Shown one piece after another: positions 32,818 through 40,947 of a stretch of DNA of 64,000 nt. This stretch comes from Kribbella jejuensis (lineage in GTDB: Bacteria > Actinomycetota > Actinomycetes > Propionibacteriales > Kribbellaceae): assembly GCF_006715085.1 (NCBI RefSeq), contig NZ_VFMM01000004.1, forward strand, positions 682,001 through 746,000, in the 5' to 3' direction. A program made the translations under genes and the position numbers. The stretch's first letter is position 1. Each line of letters opens with the position of its first letter. The notes beneath the pieces were generated by a model, which was not told where the DNA came from, searched no databases, and saw only the letters and a list, made by a program, of their open reading frames with translations.

Positions 32818-34416
32818 ATGTCCACAGACCCGCTGGCTCAGATCAGCACCCGGCAGACCCGCCAGGGCGAGCAGGCCGACCCGCGGCAGCAGCTGAACCG
32901 TGCCGGTGGGTACGCGTTCGGACAGGACGACTTCGCGCGCCTGCACCGGTTCCTGACCCTCGGCACCACCGGCGGAACGTACTACACGTCCGCGCGTGAG
33001 CTGTCCCAGGAGAACGCTGCCCTGGTGATCGACCTCGCGCGCACGCAGGCCACCGCGGTGGTGGCGGCGGTGCTGGACATCTCCCTCTCCGGTCGTGTGC
33101 CGAAGCAGAACCAGGCCCTGTTCGCGCTCGCGGCCGCCGCGAAGCTCGGTGACGAGGAAGGGCGTCGCGCCGCGCTGGCCGCCGTACCGCTCGTTGCGCG
33201 CACCGGCACGCACCTGTTCACGTTCGCCGGCTACCTCGAGCAGTTCGGTGGCTGGGGTCGCGGTACGCGTCGCGCGATCGGCAACTGGTACGTCGAACCC
33301 GCCGTCGACGCGCTCGCGTACCAGGTGCTCAAGTACCGCCGGCGCAACGGTTGGTCGCACGCGGACCTGCTCCGCCTGGCGCACCCGAAGACGACAGAGC
33401 CGGTACGGCGTGAGCTCTTCGACTGGATCCACGGCCGCCCGGACGACCTGTCCGCGCTCCCGCTGATCGCCGCGTTCGAGCGGATCCAGGCCGCGACCGA
33501 CGTGACCGAGGCTGCCGACGTGATCGCGCTCAACCGGGCCCTGTCCTGGGAGATGATCCCCGACCGGTTCCTGAACGAGCCGCAGATCTGGGAAGCCCTG
33601 CTCGCGAACGGTCTCCCGCAGACCGCGCTGCTGCGACAGCTCCCCCGCCTGACCCGGCTGGGGCTGCTCGAGCCGCTCGGATCGTGGGCGCGGATCGTCG
33701 CCGACCAGCTCACCGATCGCGCCCGACTGCGGAAGGCGCGGGTGCATCCGGTCGACGTACTCGTTGCCCAGCGCACCTATTCGGCCGGTCACGGTACGCG
33801 TGGCGTCCGGACCTGGTCGCCGTCGCGGCCGATCGTGGATGCGCTCGACGCCGCGTTCTACCAGGCGTACGACGCGGTCGAGCCGACCGGGAAGCGGACG
33901 CTGCTCGCGCTCGACGTGTCCGGGTCGATGGGCTCGCCGGTGTCGGGTCTGCCGATCACGTGCCGCGAAGCTTCGACGGCGCTCGCGCTGGTCACGGCCG
34001 CAACCGAGTCGTCGTACGAGATCGTTGGTTTCACCAGCAAGCGGATGTTCCGCGACACCGAGCTCACGCGGCTCTCGATCAGTCCACGGCAGCGGCTGGA
34101 CGACGCGATCCGCACGGTGTCGGAGCTGCCTTTCGGGGCGACCGACTGCGCACTGCCGATGCTGTACGCGATCCGGCGGAAGCTCGCGATCGACACGTTC
34201 GTCATCTACACCGACAACGAGACGTGGTACGGCGACATCCATCCGCACCAGGCACTACGGCAGTACCGGCAGACGTCGGGGATCGACGCCCGGCTGGTCG
34301 TGGTCGCGATGACCGCGAGCGGGCGGACGATCGCGGACCCGTCCGATCCGGGGATGCTGGACGTGTCGGGCTTCGACAGCGCCGTACCTGGCCTGATCAG
34401 CGACTTCTCGCGCTGA
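32818..34416 (+). CDS. rsr: Ro60 homologue (TROVE domain RNA-binding protein)
   Basis: A 532-residue ring-shaped RNA-binding protein. Residues about 20-330 are the TROVE HEAT-like repeats, and residues about 350-530 are a von Willebrand A-like domain with a metal-ion (MIDAS) motif LALDVSGSMGSP and a later YTDNETW. In bacteria Ro60 (Rsr) binds Y RNA on its outer surface and structured RNA ends in its central hole, and can be tethered by Y RNA to the exonuclease PNPase for RNA decay. AGAAAGGA lies just before the ATG. The Y RNA gene directly upstream completes the module; no rtcB ligase is adjacent. Confidence 0.94.
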   Translation: MSTDPLAQISTRQTRQGEQADPRQQLNRAGGYAFGQDDFARLHRFLTLGTTGGTYYTSARELSQENAALVIDLARTQATAVVAAVLDISLSGRVPKQNQALFALAAAAKLGDEEGRRAALAAVPLVARTGTHLFTFAGYLEQFGGWGRGTRRAIGNWYVEPAVDALAYQVLKYRRRNGWSHADLLRLAHPKTTEPVRRELFDWIHGRPDDLSALPLIAAFERIQAATDVTEAADVIALNRALSWEMIPDRFLNEPQIWEALLANGLPQTALLRQLPRLTRLGLLEPLGSWARIVADQLTDRARLRKARVHPVDVLVAQRTYSAGHGTRGVRTWSPSRPIVDALDAAFYQAYDAVEPTGKRTLLALDVSGSMGSPVSGLPITCREASTALALVTAATESSYEIVGFTSKRMFRDTELTRLSISPRQRLDDAIRTVSELPFGATDCALPMLYAIRRKLAIDTFVIYTDNETWYGDIHPHQALRQYRQTSGIDARLVVVAMTASGRTIADPSDPGMLDVSGFDSAVPGLISDFSR

Positions 34417-34430
34417 ACAGGCGGACCGCG

Positions 34431-34456
34431 GCGGGCGCGCCACCCAGCGCGCCCGC
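34431..34456. terminator. Stem-loop after the Ro60 gene
   Basis: 10-bp GC-only stem (GCGGGCGCGC and GCGCGCCCGC, loop CACCCA) between the convergent Ro60 and DUF899 genes. No T-tract. Confidence 0.5.
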
Positions 34457-34511
34457 CCGCCCCTCACCCGAGGCCCGTCGCGGACAGCGCCACGGGCGAG
34501 GACTGGGAAGA

Positions 34512-35246
34512 TCAGTGGCAGTGTTCGTCGTGTGACGGAGGGACTGCCCGGCCGGCTGGCTTTTCCCAGGGTTCTTGCCGGCCGAGGGCGGTCAGGTCGA
34601 GGGCGTTGGTGGAGAACGTCATCGCGTCGGGGCCGCGGCCGTACATCGAGTAGGTGTGGTAGACCTGCTCGTCGACGCGGAGGAAGCAGCTCAGGCCGTG
34701 GAGGTCGAAGGGCTGCTCCTGCTGGATGAAGTCGGCGTTCGGCCGCTTGTCCCACTCCGCCTTCGAGCGGTAGTTGTACTCGAACGGTACGACGGACTCG
34801 TCCAGCGTCACGTGGTAGTCGTAGTTGAAGTCCGTCCCGGCCGACGAGTACCACGGGTGCTGCCAGCCCCGCTCGGCCTTGTAGGCGGCGAGCTTCTCGT
34901 ACGGGCCACGCGAGATCAGCACGAACGTCGTGTCGGTCTCGTCCAGCCCGCGCCGCGACCCGATGTCGTCGACGAACCAGGTGCAGTTCGGGCAGGCCGC
35001 GTCCCACTCCGGCGGGTACATGATGTGGTAGACGACCAACTGGTGCCGCCCCTCGAACAGGTCGGCCAGCTTCACCGGCCCGTCCGCGCCGGTGAACACG
35101 TACGGCTTGTCCACGAGCACCATCGGCAACTCCCGCCGCCGCGTGTTCAACGCGTCCCGCTGCTTCGTGAACTCCTTCTCCGCCGCGAGCAACTCGAACC
35201 GCGCCGCCCGCCACTCGTCCCGCGAAACAACCTCCGGCAAACTCAT
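34512..35246 (-). CDS. DUF899 thioredoxin-like protein
   Basis: A 244-residue DUF899 member with a thioredoxin-like fold: FEGRHQLVVYHIMYPPEWDAACPNCTWFVDDI near residue 70, where the family keeps a CPxC-like pair (CPNC), then FVLISRGPYEKLAAYKAERGW and WYSSAGTDFNYDYHVTLDE. The last 12 residues are His/Asp-rich (HDEHCH), which could bind metal. The family is widespread and its function is untested. It is divergent from the hydrolase at 35367 with 120 bases between them. Confidence 0.9.
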   Translation of the reverse strand: MSLPEVVSRDEWRAARFELLAAEKEFTKQRDALNTRRRELPMVLVDKPYVFTGADGPVKLADLFEGRHQLVVYHIMYPPEWDAACPNCTWFVDDIGSRRGLDETDTTFVLISRGPYEKLAAYKAERGWQHPWYSSAGTDFNYDYHVTLDESVVPFEYNYRSKAEWDKRPNADFIQQEQPFDLHGLSCFLRVDEQVYHTYSMYGRGPDAMTFSTNALDLTALGRQEPWEKPAGRAVPPSHDEHCH

Positions 35247-35366
35247 CCCGAACCTCCTTCGAACCCGACAGTTGTACCCGGGACGTCGGAGCCGCCGGTC
35301 TCAGTTCGACATCGACCGCTGGAGTTTCTGCATCGGACGGCCCAGCAGGGGTGAGAAGCTTGGGGT

Positions 35367-36512
35367 ATGCGGAGGCGGGTGCGTACTGGGGTCGTGATCC
35401 TGCTGCTGATCGTGTTGCTGGCCGGGGCCGGGTACGTCGGCTCGGTGCTCGTGCAGCGGTCGGAGCCGGTGGCGCTTCCGGAGACGACCGGTGGGTTCCA
35501 GGTCGGGCGGCGTACGTTCGAGTGGACCGACGCGCCGCGCCGCGATCCGTACGCGAACGGTCCGCGCCGGCTCGCCGTCTGGCTCTGGTATCCGGTGGCG
35601 AAAACGACCACCGGCCAGCACGTCCAGTACACACCGGGCGACTGGAACGGCCTGCACCTCAAGGCCCCGATCTCGATCTTCCAAGGTCCGTTCGACACAC
35701 TGCAGGACCGCGCCCTCGACCGGGTCGCGATCGCGCCGGGCAAGTTCCCGGTCGTCGTACTGATGCCGGGGATGGGCCTGTCCGCGCCGATGTACGCCGC
35801 TCTCGCCGAGGACCTGGCCAGCCACGGATACCTGGTCGCCGGTGTCACGCCGACGTACAGTGCGAACCTCACCGTGCTCGGCGGTCAGGTCGTGACCAGC
35901 AAACCCGAGGCGAACCCGTCGAACCTCGGCGACAGCAGCGAGAGCTCGCAGCAGGTCGGCGATCACCTCGTCGGTGTCTGGGCCGCCGACGCCCGGTTCG
36001 CCGCCGGTATGGTCGCCAAGGTGCTCCCGAACTCGGTGGAGCCCGCGGTCGGTGCGGCGTACGTCGGCCACTCGTTCGGCGGCGCCGCGTCGCTGGAGGC
36101 CTGCCGGCTCGACGCACGGTGCGCGGGGGCCGTCGACCTGGACGGCAGCCAGTTCGGCGACGTGGTGAAGAAGGGCGTGACGGCGCCGATCATGCTGCTC
36201 GGCGCCGACGACTCCTGTATCACCGGCGTCTGCGGCCCGGACGCCAAGAACGACACCGACCGCGACCGCGCCATCTCGTTGCTCAAGGCAAGCACCGGTA
36301 CGTCGTGGTGCGCCACGATCCCCGGCACCCGGCACTTCAACTTCACCGACTACGGCGTGTACTACCTCGCCTACCCGCTCCGGAAGTTCCTGCCGCTCGG
36401 CAGCGTCGACCCGCGGCACGCCCTGACCGTCACCAGCGGCTACCTGAACACCTTCCTCTCGCACGCGATCTACAAGACCGCGGCCCCCGGCGCGCCGCTC
36501 TGCAAACGCTAG
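35367..36512 (+). CDS. Membrane-anchored alpha/beta hydrolase, PAF-acetylhydrolase-like
   Basis: A 381-residue protein with an N-terminal signal/anchor helix (about residues 8-28) and an extracytoplasmic alpha/beta-hydrolase domain. PVVVLMPGMGLSAPMYAALAEDLASHGYLV gives the oxyanion-hole region, AAYVGHSFGGAASLEAC the nucleophile Ser (about residue 235), and TRHFNFTDYG the His (about 328). The layout follows plasma platelet-activating-factor acetylhydrolases, as seen in Streptomyces secreted esterases. The substrate is probably an ester or lipid. It overlaps the convergent GNAT gene by 4 bases. Confidence 0.85.
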   Translation: MRRRVRTGVVILLLIVLLAGAGYVGSVLVQRSEPVALPETTGGFQVGRRTFEWTDAPRRDPYANGPRRLAVWLWYPVAKTTTGQHVQYTPGDWNGLHLKAPISIFQGPFDTLQDRALDRVAIAPGKFPVVVLMPGMGLSAPMYAALAEDLASHGYLVAGVTPTYSANLTVLGGQVVTSKPEANPSNLGDSSESSQQVGDHLVGVWAADARFAAGMVAKVLPNSVEPAVGAAYVGHSFGGAASLEACRLDARCAGAVDLDGSQFGDVVKKGVTAPIMLLGADDSCITGVCGPDAKNDTDRDRAISLLKASTGTSWCATIPGTRHFNFTDYGVYYLAYPLRKFLPLGSVDPRHALTVTSGYLNTFLSHAIYKTAAPGAPLCKR

Positions 36513-36994
36513 AGGTCGAGCTCGTACGTCTGCCCCGTCAACCGGTCGCCCCACAGTTCGTGTACTTCGGAACCGGTCAGCCGGAAGCCCCGGGACAGGT
36601 AGATGTGCCGCGCGGCGACGAGCGGATCGTTCGTCCACAGCACCATCCGCTTGTACCCGGCCGACCGCGCGAACTCCAGACACGTGTCGACCAACTCGGC
36701 GCCGAGCTTCAATCCGCGCGCCGCCGGCGTGACGAGCAGCAGCCGTAGCTGCGCGGTCGTCTCGTCCGGACCGCGTACGCAGAAGATGCTCCCGGCCCGT
36801 TCCCCGTCGACCTCGGCGATCCACGCGCATTCGCGTTCGTCGTCGTGGTCGGTCGCGTACTGCGCCACGATCTGCGCGATCAACGTTTCGTACTGCGCGG
36901 CCCAGCCGTACTCCTGCGCATAGATCTCCGCGTGCGACTGGACCACCCAGCCGAGATCCCCAGGCTTCCCCAGCTTCCTGATCAGTTTCGTCAT
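36509..36994 (-). CDS. GNAT acetyltransferase
   Basis: A 161-residue GNAT protein. The acetyl-CoA-binding motif A is LLVTPAARGLKLGAELVDTCLEFARSAGYKRMVLWT (about residues 85-120), followed by ARHIYLSRGFRLTGSE. The opening GDLGWVVQSHAEIYAQEYGW matches the single-domain proteins related to the acetyltransferase half of some MarR-GNAT fusions. It is divergent from a TetR-like gene, with an inverted repeat in the shared 52-base gap, so it may be the target of that regulator. I start at ATG 36994; the longer frame runs into the operator. Confidence 0.88.
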   Translation of the reverse strand: MTKLIRKLGKPGDLGWVVQSHAEIYAQEYGWAAQYETLIAQIVAQYATDHDDERECAWIAEVDGERAGSIFCVRGPDETTAQLRLLLVTPAARGLKLGAELVDTCLEFARSAGYKRMVLWTNDPLVAARHIYLSRGFRLTGSEVHELWGDRLTGQTYELDL

Positions 36995-37009
36995 CAACCC
37001 TACCCGATC

Positions 37010-37031
37010 TACTGACACGAGTGTTTCAGTA
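37010..37031. promoter_or_regulatory. Operator between GNAT and TetR genes
   Basis: 22-base inverted repeat with outer arms TACTGA and TCAGTA and inner AC/GT pairs. It fills most of the 52-base gap between the divergent genes, in the position expected for a TetR-family repressor controlling both. Confidence 0.6.
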
Positions 37032-37046
37032 AGCAATACTAGACCC

Positions 37047-37607
37047 GTGCCGACCACAAAGGAAGCTCCGTCAGCGCGGCAGCAAGAACTGCTGGAGCGC
37101 GCCTACTCCTATTCGCTCACCCACGGGCTGGCCGACCTGTCGCTGCGCCCGCTGGCGAGCGCGATCGGCTCCAGCCCGCGGGTGCTGCTGTTCCTGTTCG
37201 GCAGCAAGGACGGCCTGATCCGGGCACTGCTCGCCCGCGGCCGCGCCGACCAGCTCGAACTCCTCCGCCAGACCGAGCAGCGGTACGACGCCCCGCCCGG
37301 CCTGACCGTGATCGCCCGCGAACTGTGGACCTGGCTGGCCGCACCGGAGCGCCGGCCGCTGATGACGTTCTGGGTCGAGGCGTACGGCCGTTCGCTGGTC
37401 GCGCCGGAAGGACCGTGGGCGGACTTCGCCCGGTCGACGGTCGACGACTGGCTCGAACTGCTGGCGGCGAGCGAGCCTGGGCAGACCGCCGCCCGGCGTA
37501 CCGCCGTACTCGCGATCCTCCGTGGCGCGCTGATCGACCTACTCGCGACGGGCGACCTGGAGAGGACGACCGCCGCGGTCGAGGACTACCTAGCCGGCAT
37601 GCACTAG
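37047..37607 (+). CDS. TetR-family transcriptional regulator
   Basis: A 186-residue regulator. The N-terminal helix-turn-helix is RQQELLERAYSYSLTHGLADLSLRPLASAIGSSPRVLLFLFGSKDGLIRALL (residues 11-62), and the rest is an all-helical ligand domain. GTG start. It is divergent from the GNAT gene across an inverted repeat and overlaps the end of the RNB ribonuclease gene by 18 bases. The ligand is unknown. Confidence 0.9.
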   Translation: MPTTKEAPSARQQELLERAYSYSLTHGLADLSLRPLASAIGSSPRVLLFLFGSKDGLIRALLARGRADQLELLRQTEQRYDAPPGLTVIARELWTWLAAPERRPLMTFWVEAYGRSLVAPEGPWADFARSTVDDWLELLAASEPGQTAARRTAVLAILRGALIDLLATGDLERTTAAVEDYLAGMH

Positions 37608-39041
37608 TTCGAAGGCGACGGTGCGCTTGGCGATGTCGGCCTCGACGAGTTTGACGCGGACCTGGCGGCCGAGCGGCAGCGCCGTACCGGTGACGCGGCC
37701 TTCGATCGCGAGCTTGGTGAGCGCGACGATGCCGCGGTTGTTCTCCTTCTGGTCGACGTCGGTGATGACGCCGTCGAAGACGTCGCCGACCTGGTCCGCG
37801 ACCAGGCCTGCCTCGACCATGCTGACGATCGACCGCTCGTACGCGTGCGCGCGTCGGTCCGCCTCGTCCATGATCTTCGGGATCTCGTCCATCGACTCGC
37901 GGACCCAGGCCGGTACCTCGACGCCGGCGGACAGCGCGATACAGATCTCCCCCGCCCAGCGGTCCACCAGCCGCCGCAGCGGCGCGGTGACGTGCGCGTA
38001 CTCCGCCTTCATCGCGGCGTGCTGCGGCTTGTCCGGGACCGTGCCGTTGAAGGCGGTGTAGCCGGCGCCGCGGAACAGCACCGTGCAGGCCGCGAGCATC
38101 GCCGCGTGCGCGGGCACCTTCGGGTCGAGCCCGTGGATGAACTCGGCGTACGACAGGTCGGCCGGCCAGTCGATCCGCAGTGCCTTCGCGGTGTTGCCGA
38201 GCTTGCGGCGCAGGTCGTCGTGTGACTCGGGCAGCGTGCGCAGGATGCCGATCTTTCCCTTCATCATCAGCTGCGCGGCGGCCATCCCGGTGAGCAGCGA
38301 GATCTGTGCGTTCCAGCCCTCGACCGGCAGCGGTGCGCGGAACTCGAGGCCCCAGCCGCCGTCGGAGGTGACGACCTCCTGGTCCGGGATCGGCAGGTTC
38401 ACGCCGCCGCGGTCGAGTTCGCGCTGCTCTCGGAGCTGCCCGACTTCGCGCAGCAGCTGCAGCGAGGCGGACGCCGTACCCGCGTCGAGGTCCTTCTGTA
38501 CGCCGGCGTAATTCAGCTTTGCGCGCGACTTGACCAATGCTCGTTGGCAGGTGACGCCGGTGATCTCGCCGGTCGCGTCGAGCGTCACCGTCCACAGCAG
38601 CGCGGGACGGACCTGGTCGGGCAGCAGCGAGGCGGCTCCCTCGGACAGCTCCGGCGGGTGCAGCGGGGTGCGCTTGTCCGGCGCGTACAACGTTTCGCCG
38701 CGGCGTCGCGCCTCGGTGTCGATCGGGTCGCCGTACTGCACGTACGCCGCTACGTCGGCGATCGCGTAGTACACCGTGAAGCCTTCGCTGTTACCGCTAC
38801 TGCTCCGCTCGATGTGCAGCGCCTGGTCGAGGTCCATCGAGTCGGGTGGATCGATCGTCACGAACTCGATGTCGGTCCGATCCAGCTCCGGCAGCCGCGC
38901 ATTCTGGGCAGCCTGCACCGCCGCGGCGGTCACCTCGGCCGGAAACTCCGCGGGCACCTCCTGCTCCCGGCGGATGTCCTGCAACGACGCCCGGAAAACC
39001 TCCGGCACATCCTCAGCGAAACGAACCCTCTGCAGCGGCAT
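37590..39041 (-). CDS. RNB-domain ribonuclease (RNase II/R type)
   Basis: A 483-residue 3'-5' exoribonuclease. The RNB catalytic motif IDPPDSMDLDQAL (about residues 63-76) holds the clustered Asp residues that bind Mg. YYAIADVAAYV, YAPDKRTPLHPPELSEGAASLLPDQVRPAL and YAHVTAPLRRLVDRW also match. Compared with E. coli RNase R it lacks the N-terminal cold-shock domains and keeps only a short C-terminal OB-like part, as is usual for actinobacterial members. It may share RNA-decay work with Ro60/Y RNA, encoded 3 kb away (speculative). Confidence 0.93.
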   Translation of the reverse strand: MPLQRVRFAEDVPEVFRASLQDIRREQEVPAEFPAEVTAAAVQAAQNARLPELDRTDIEFVTIDPPDSMDLDQALHIERSSSGNSEGFTVYYAIADVAAYVQYGDPIDTEARRRGETLYAPDKRTPLHPPELSEGAASLLPDQVRPALLWTVTLDATGEITGVTCQRALVKSRAKLNYAGVQKDLDAGTASASLQLLREVGQLREQRELDRGGVNLPIPDQEVVTSDGGWGLEFRAPLPVEGWNAQISLLTGMAAAQLMMKGKIGILRTLPESHDDLRRKLGNTAKALRIDWPADLSYAEFIHGLDPKVPAHAAMLAACTVLFRGAGYTAFNGTVPDKPQHAAMKAEYAHVTAPLRRLVDRWAGEICIALSAGVEVPAWVRESMDEIPKIMDEADRRAHAYERSIVSMVEAGLVADQVGDVFDGVITDVDQKENNRGIVALTKLAIEGRVTGTALPLGRQVRVKLVEADIAKRTVAFELVHAG

Positions 39042-39057
39042 GGGGTCAGACTAGGGC

Positions 39058-40182
39058 CTAGAGCGGCGGTTCAACATTGAAGGACCGCAAGGAGGCCAGG
39101 CCGTCGGCGTACCAGTGGGCTTCGGTGATGGTGGCCGGGCGGAGTTCCATCCGGAAGATGGCGGACATGGGGGCCTGGAGCACCGATCGGACCATCAGTT
39201 TGATCGGGGTGACATGGGTGACCACGACGATCGTCTTGCCTGGGTAGCGCGCGAGCAGCCCGTCGCGTGCCAACCGGGCCCGCCGCGCGCACGCGTCGAA
39301 CGACTCGCCGCCGGGCGGCGCCACCGTCGTCGACTCCAGCCAGGCGTTCAGCGCGTCCGGCCACTTCTCCTGCACCTCGCCGAACGTGTGCCCGTCCCAG
39401 TCCCCGAACGAGCACTCCACCCAGCCGTCGTCCACGACCGCACTCAGCCCGAGCCGCTCGGCAACCACGGACGCCGTCTCGCGCGTCCGCCGCATCGGCG
39501 ACGTCACCACCGCGTCGACCCCACCGATCCGAGCGAGGTACTCGGCTGCCGCAACCGCCTGGAGGCGGCCGGTCTCACTCAGCGCCGGGTCGTCCCCGCC
39601 CGAACCGGAGAACCGCTTCTCGACGGTGTGCGGAGTCTCGCCGTGCCGCAGGAAGATCAACTGCGTCGGCGGCTCCGCCTGCGCACCCCAACCACGCATC
39701 GCCTTCTGCTGATCCGTCGGCTGCGCGACCGGCTGCACCGCGGGCACCTGCGCATCGGCCGGCTGCATCGGGATCGGTACGCCGTCGAGCGCGTTGTTCG
39801 CGAGGGCGTCCGCCGCGGCGTTCTGCGCGCGCGGCACCCACGTCCACTCGGTCCCGAACGGCGCCAGGCCCTGCGCCTTGATCGCCAGCGGCTGCAGGTC
39901 CGGGTGCTTGATCTTCCAGCGGCCGGCCATCTGCTCGATGACCAGCTTGGAGTCCATCCGTACTTCGATCGACGCGTCCGGCGCGTACTCCGCGGCGAGC
40001 TCCAGGCCCGCGATCAGCCCGGAGTACTCCGCGACGTTGTTGGTCGCGATCCCGATCGTCTTGCCCTGCTGGACGATGACCTTGCCGGACACCGGGTCCC
40101 GGACGAGCGCACCGTACGACGCCGGGCCCGGGTTCCCCCGCGATCCACCGTCAGCCTCGACGATGACGTGCGAGTAACTCAT
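39058..40182 (-). CDS. Bifunctional RNase H / acid phosphatase (CobC-like)
   Basis: A 374-residue fusion. Residues 1-135 are a type I RNase H with the acidic residues in VEADGGSRGNPGP, NNVAEYSGL, RMDSKLV and NAAADALAN. Residues 170-374 are a histidine phosphatase with LIFLRHGETPHTVEKRF (catalytic His), a second Arg in TSPMRRTRET, and the second His in VVVTHVTPIK. The same fusion occurs in M. tuberculosis (Rv2228c), where it has RNase H and alpha-ribazole phosphatase activity. Its start overlaps the zinc-ribbon gene by 4 bases. Confidence 0.95.
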   Translation of the reverse strand: MSYSHVIVEADGGSRGNPGPASYGALVRDPVSGKVIVQQGKTIGIATNNVAEYSGLIAGLELAAEYAPDASIEVRMDSKLVIEQMAGRWKIKHPDLQPLAIKAQGLAPFGTEWTWVPRAQNAAADALANNALDGVPIPMQPADAQVPAVQPVAQPTDQQKAMRGWGAQAEPPTQLIFLRHGETPHTVEKRFSGSGGDDPALSETGRLQAVAAAEYLARIGGVDAVVTSPMRRTRETASVVAERLGLSAVVDDGWVECSFGDWDGHTFGEVQEKWPDALNAWLESTTVAPPGGESFDACARRARLARDGLLARYPGKTIVVVTHVTPIKLMVRSVLQAPMSAIFRMELRPATITEAHWYADGLASLRSFNVEPPL

Positions 40183-40937
40183 ACCGCGCTGTCCGCCGTC
40201 CGGACGAGGATGCGGCCGCACTCCTCGCACCGCAGTACGGCATCGGGGGCGGCGGCCTTGATCGCGTTCAGATCGGACGGTGCGAGCTCCATCCGGCAGC
40301 CCATACAGCGCTTGCCGACCAGCGGCGCGGCGCCGATGCCACCGTTGTGCTCACGTAGTCGCTGGTACTGCGTGATCAGGCCCTCGGGCAGCTCGGCCGC
40401 GACCGCGGCGCGCTTGTCGGCGAGCCCGGCGCGCTGCTCGTCCAGCTCCTTGACCGCTGCGTCGCGGGACGTCTCCAGCTCGGCCTGCCGGCCGGCGAAC
40501 GCCTCGGCGCGCGAGCGAAGCTCGGCCTGCACGACCTCGGCGGCCTCGAGCTTCTCCATCACCTCGAGCTCGGCGTCCTCCAGGTCGGAGATCCGCCGCT
40601 CCAGCGAGCCGATCTCGTGCTGCAGGTTCTCCAGGTCGCGCGGCGAGGTGACCTGACCGGAGTCGAGCCGCTGCTGGTTGCGGGCCCGGCGCTGCCGGAC
40701 CTGCTCGACATCGGTGTCGGCCTTCTTTTGTTCACGCTGCAGGTCGCTGACCTCGGTGTCGGCGGTGACGAGCTCGCGGTCGACCACGGACTTCTCGGCG
40801 GCCAGTTCCTTGAGCGCCTGGTGCTCCGGCAGCGACGCGCGCTTGTGCGCGACCTGATCGAGCTGCAGGTCGAGATCCTGCAGGTCCAGCAGCCGGCGTT
40901 GGACGGCGGGCTCGGCGTTCAGAGTCGGCTCCTTCAC
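40179..40937 (-). CDS. Coiled-coil C4 zinc-ribbon protein
   Basis: A 252-residue protein with a long antiparallel coiled coil (residues 10-190, Leu/Glu/Arg-rich heptads) and a C-terminal C4 zinc ribbon (CMGC near residue 212 and CEEC near 237). This is the CT398/zf-RING_7 type encoded by Rv2229c in M. tuberculosis in the same order. It has a role in binding RNA or motor proteins in other species but is untested here. It overlaps the RNase H gene by 4 bases and follows the Nif3 gene by 10, so the three form an operon. Confidence 0.9.
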   Translation of the reverse strand: MKEPTLNAEPAVQRRLLDLQDLDLQLDQVAHKRASLPEHQALKELAAEKSVVDRELVTADTEVSDLQREQKKADTDVEQVRQRRARNQQRLDSGQVTSPRDLENLQHEIGSLERRISDLEDAELEVMEKLEAAEVVQAELRSRAEAFAGRQAELETSRDAAVKELDEQRAGLADKRAAVAAELPEGLITQYQRLREHNGGIGAAPLVGKRCMGCRMELAPSDLNAIKAAAPDAVLRCEECGRILVRTADSAV

Positions 40938-40947
40938 TCAGGTTCAC

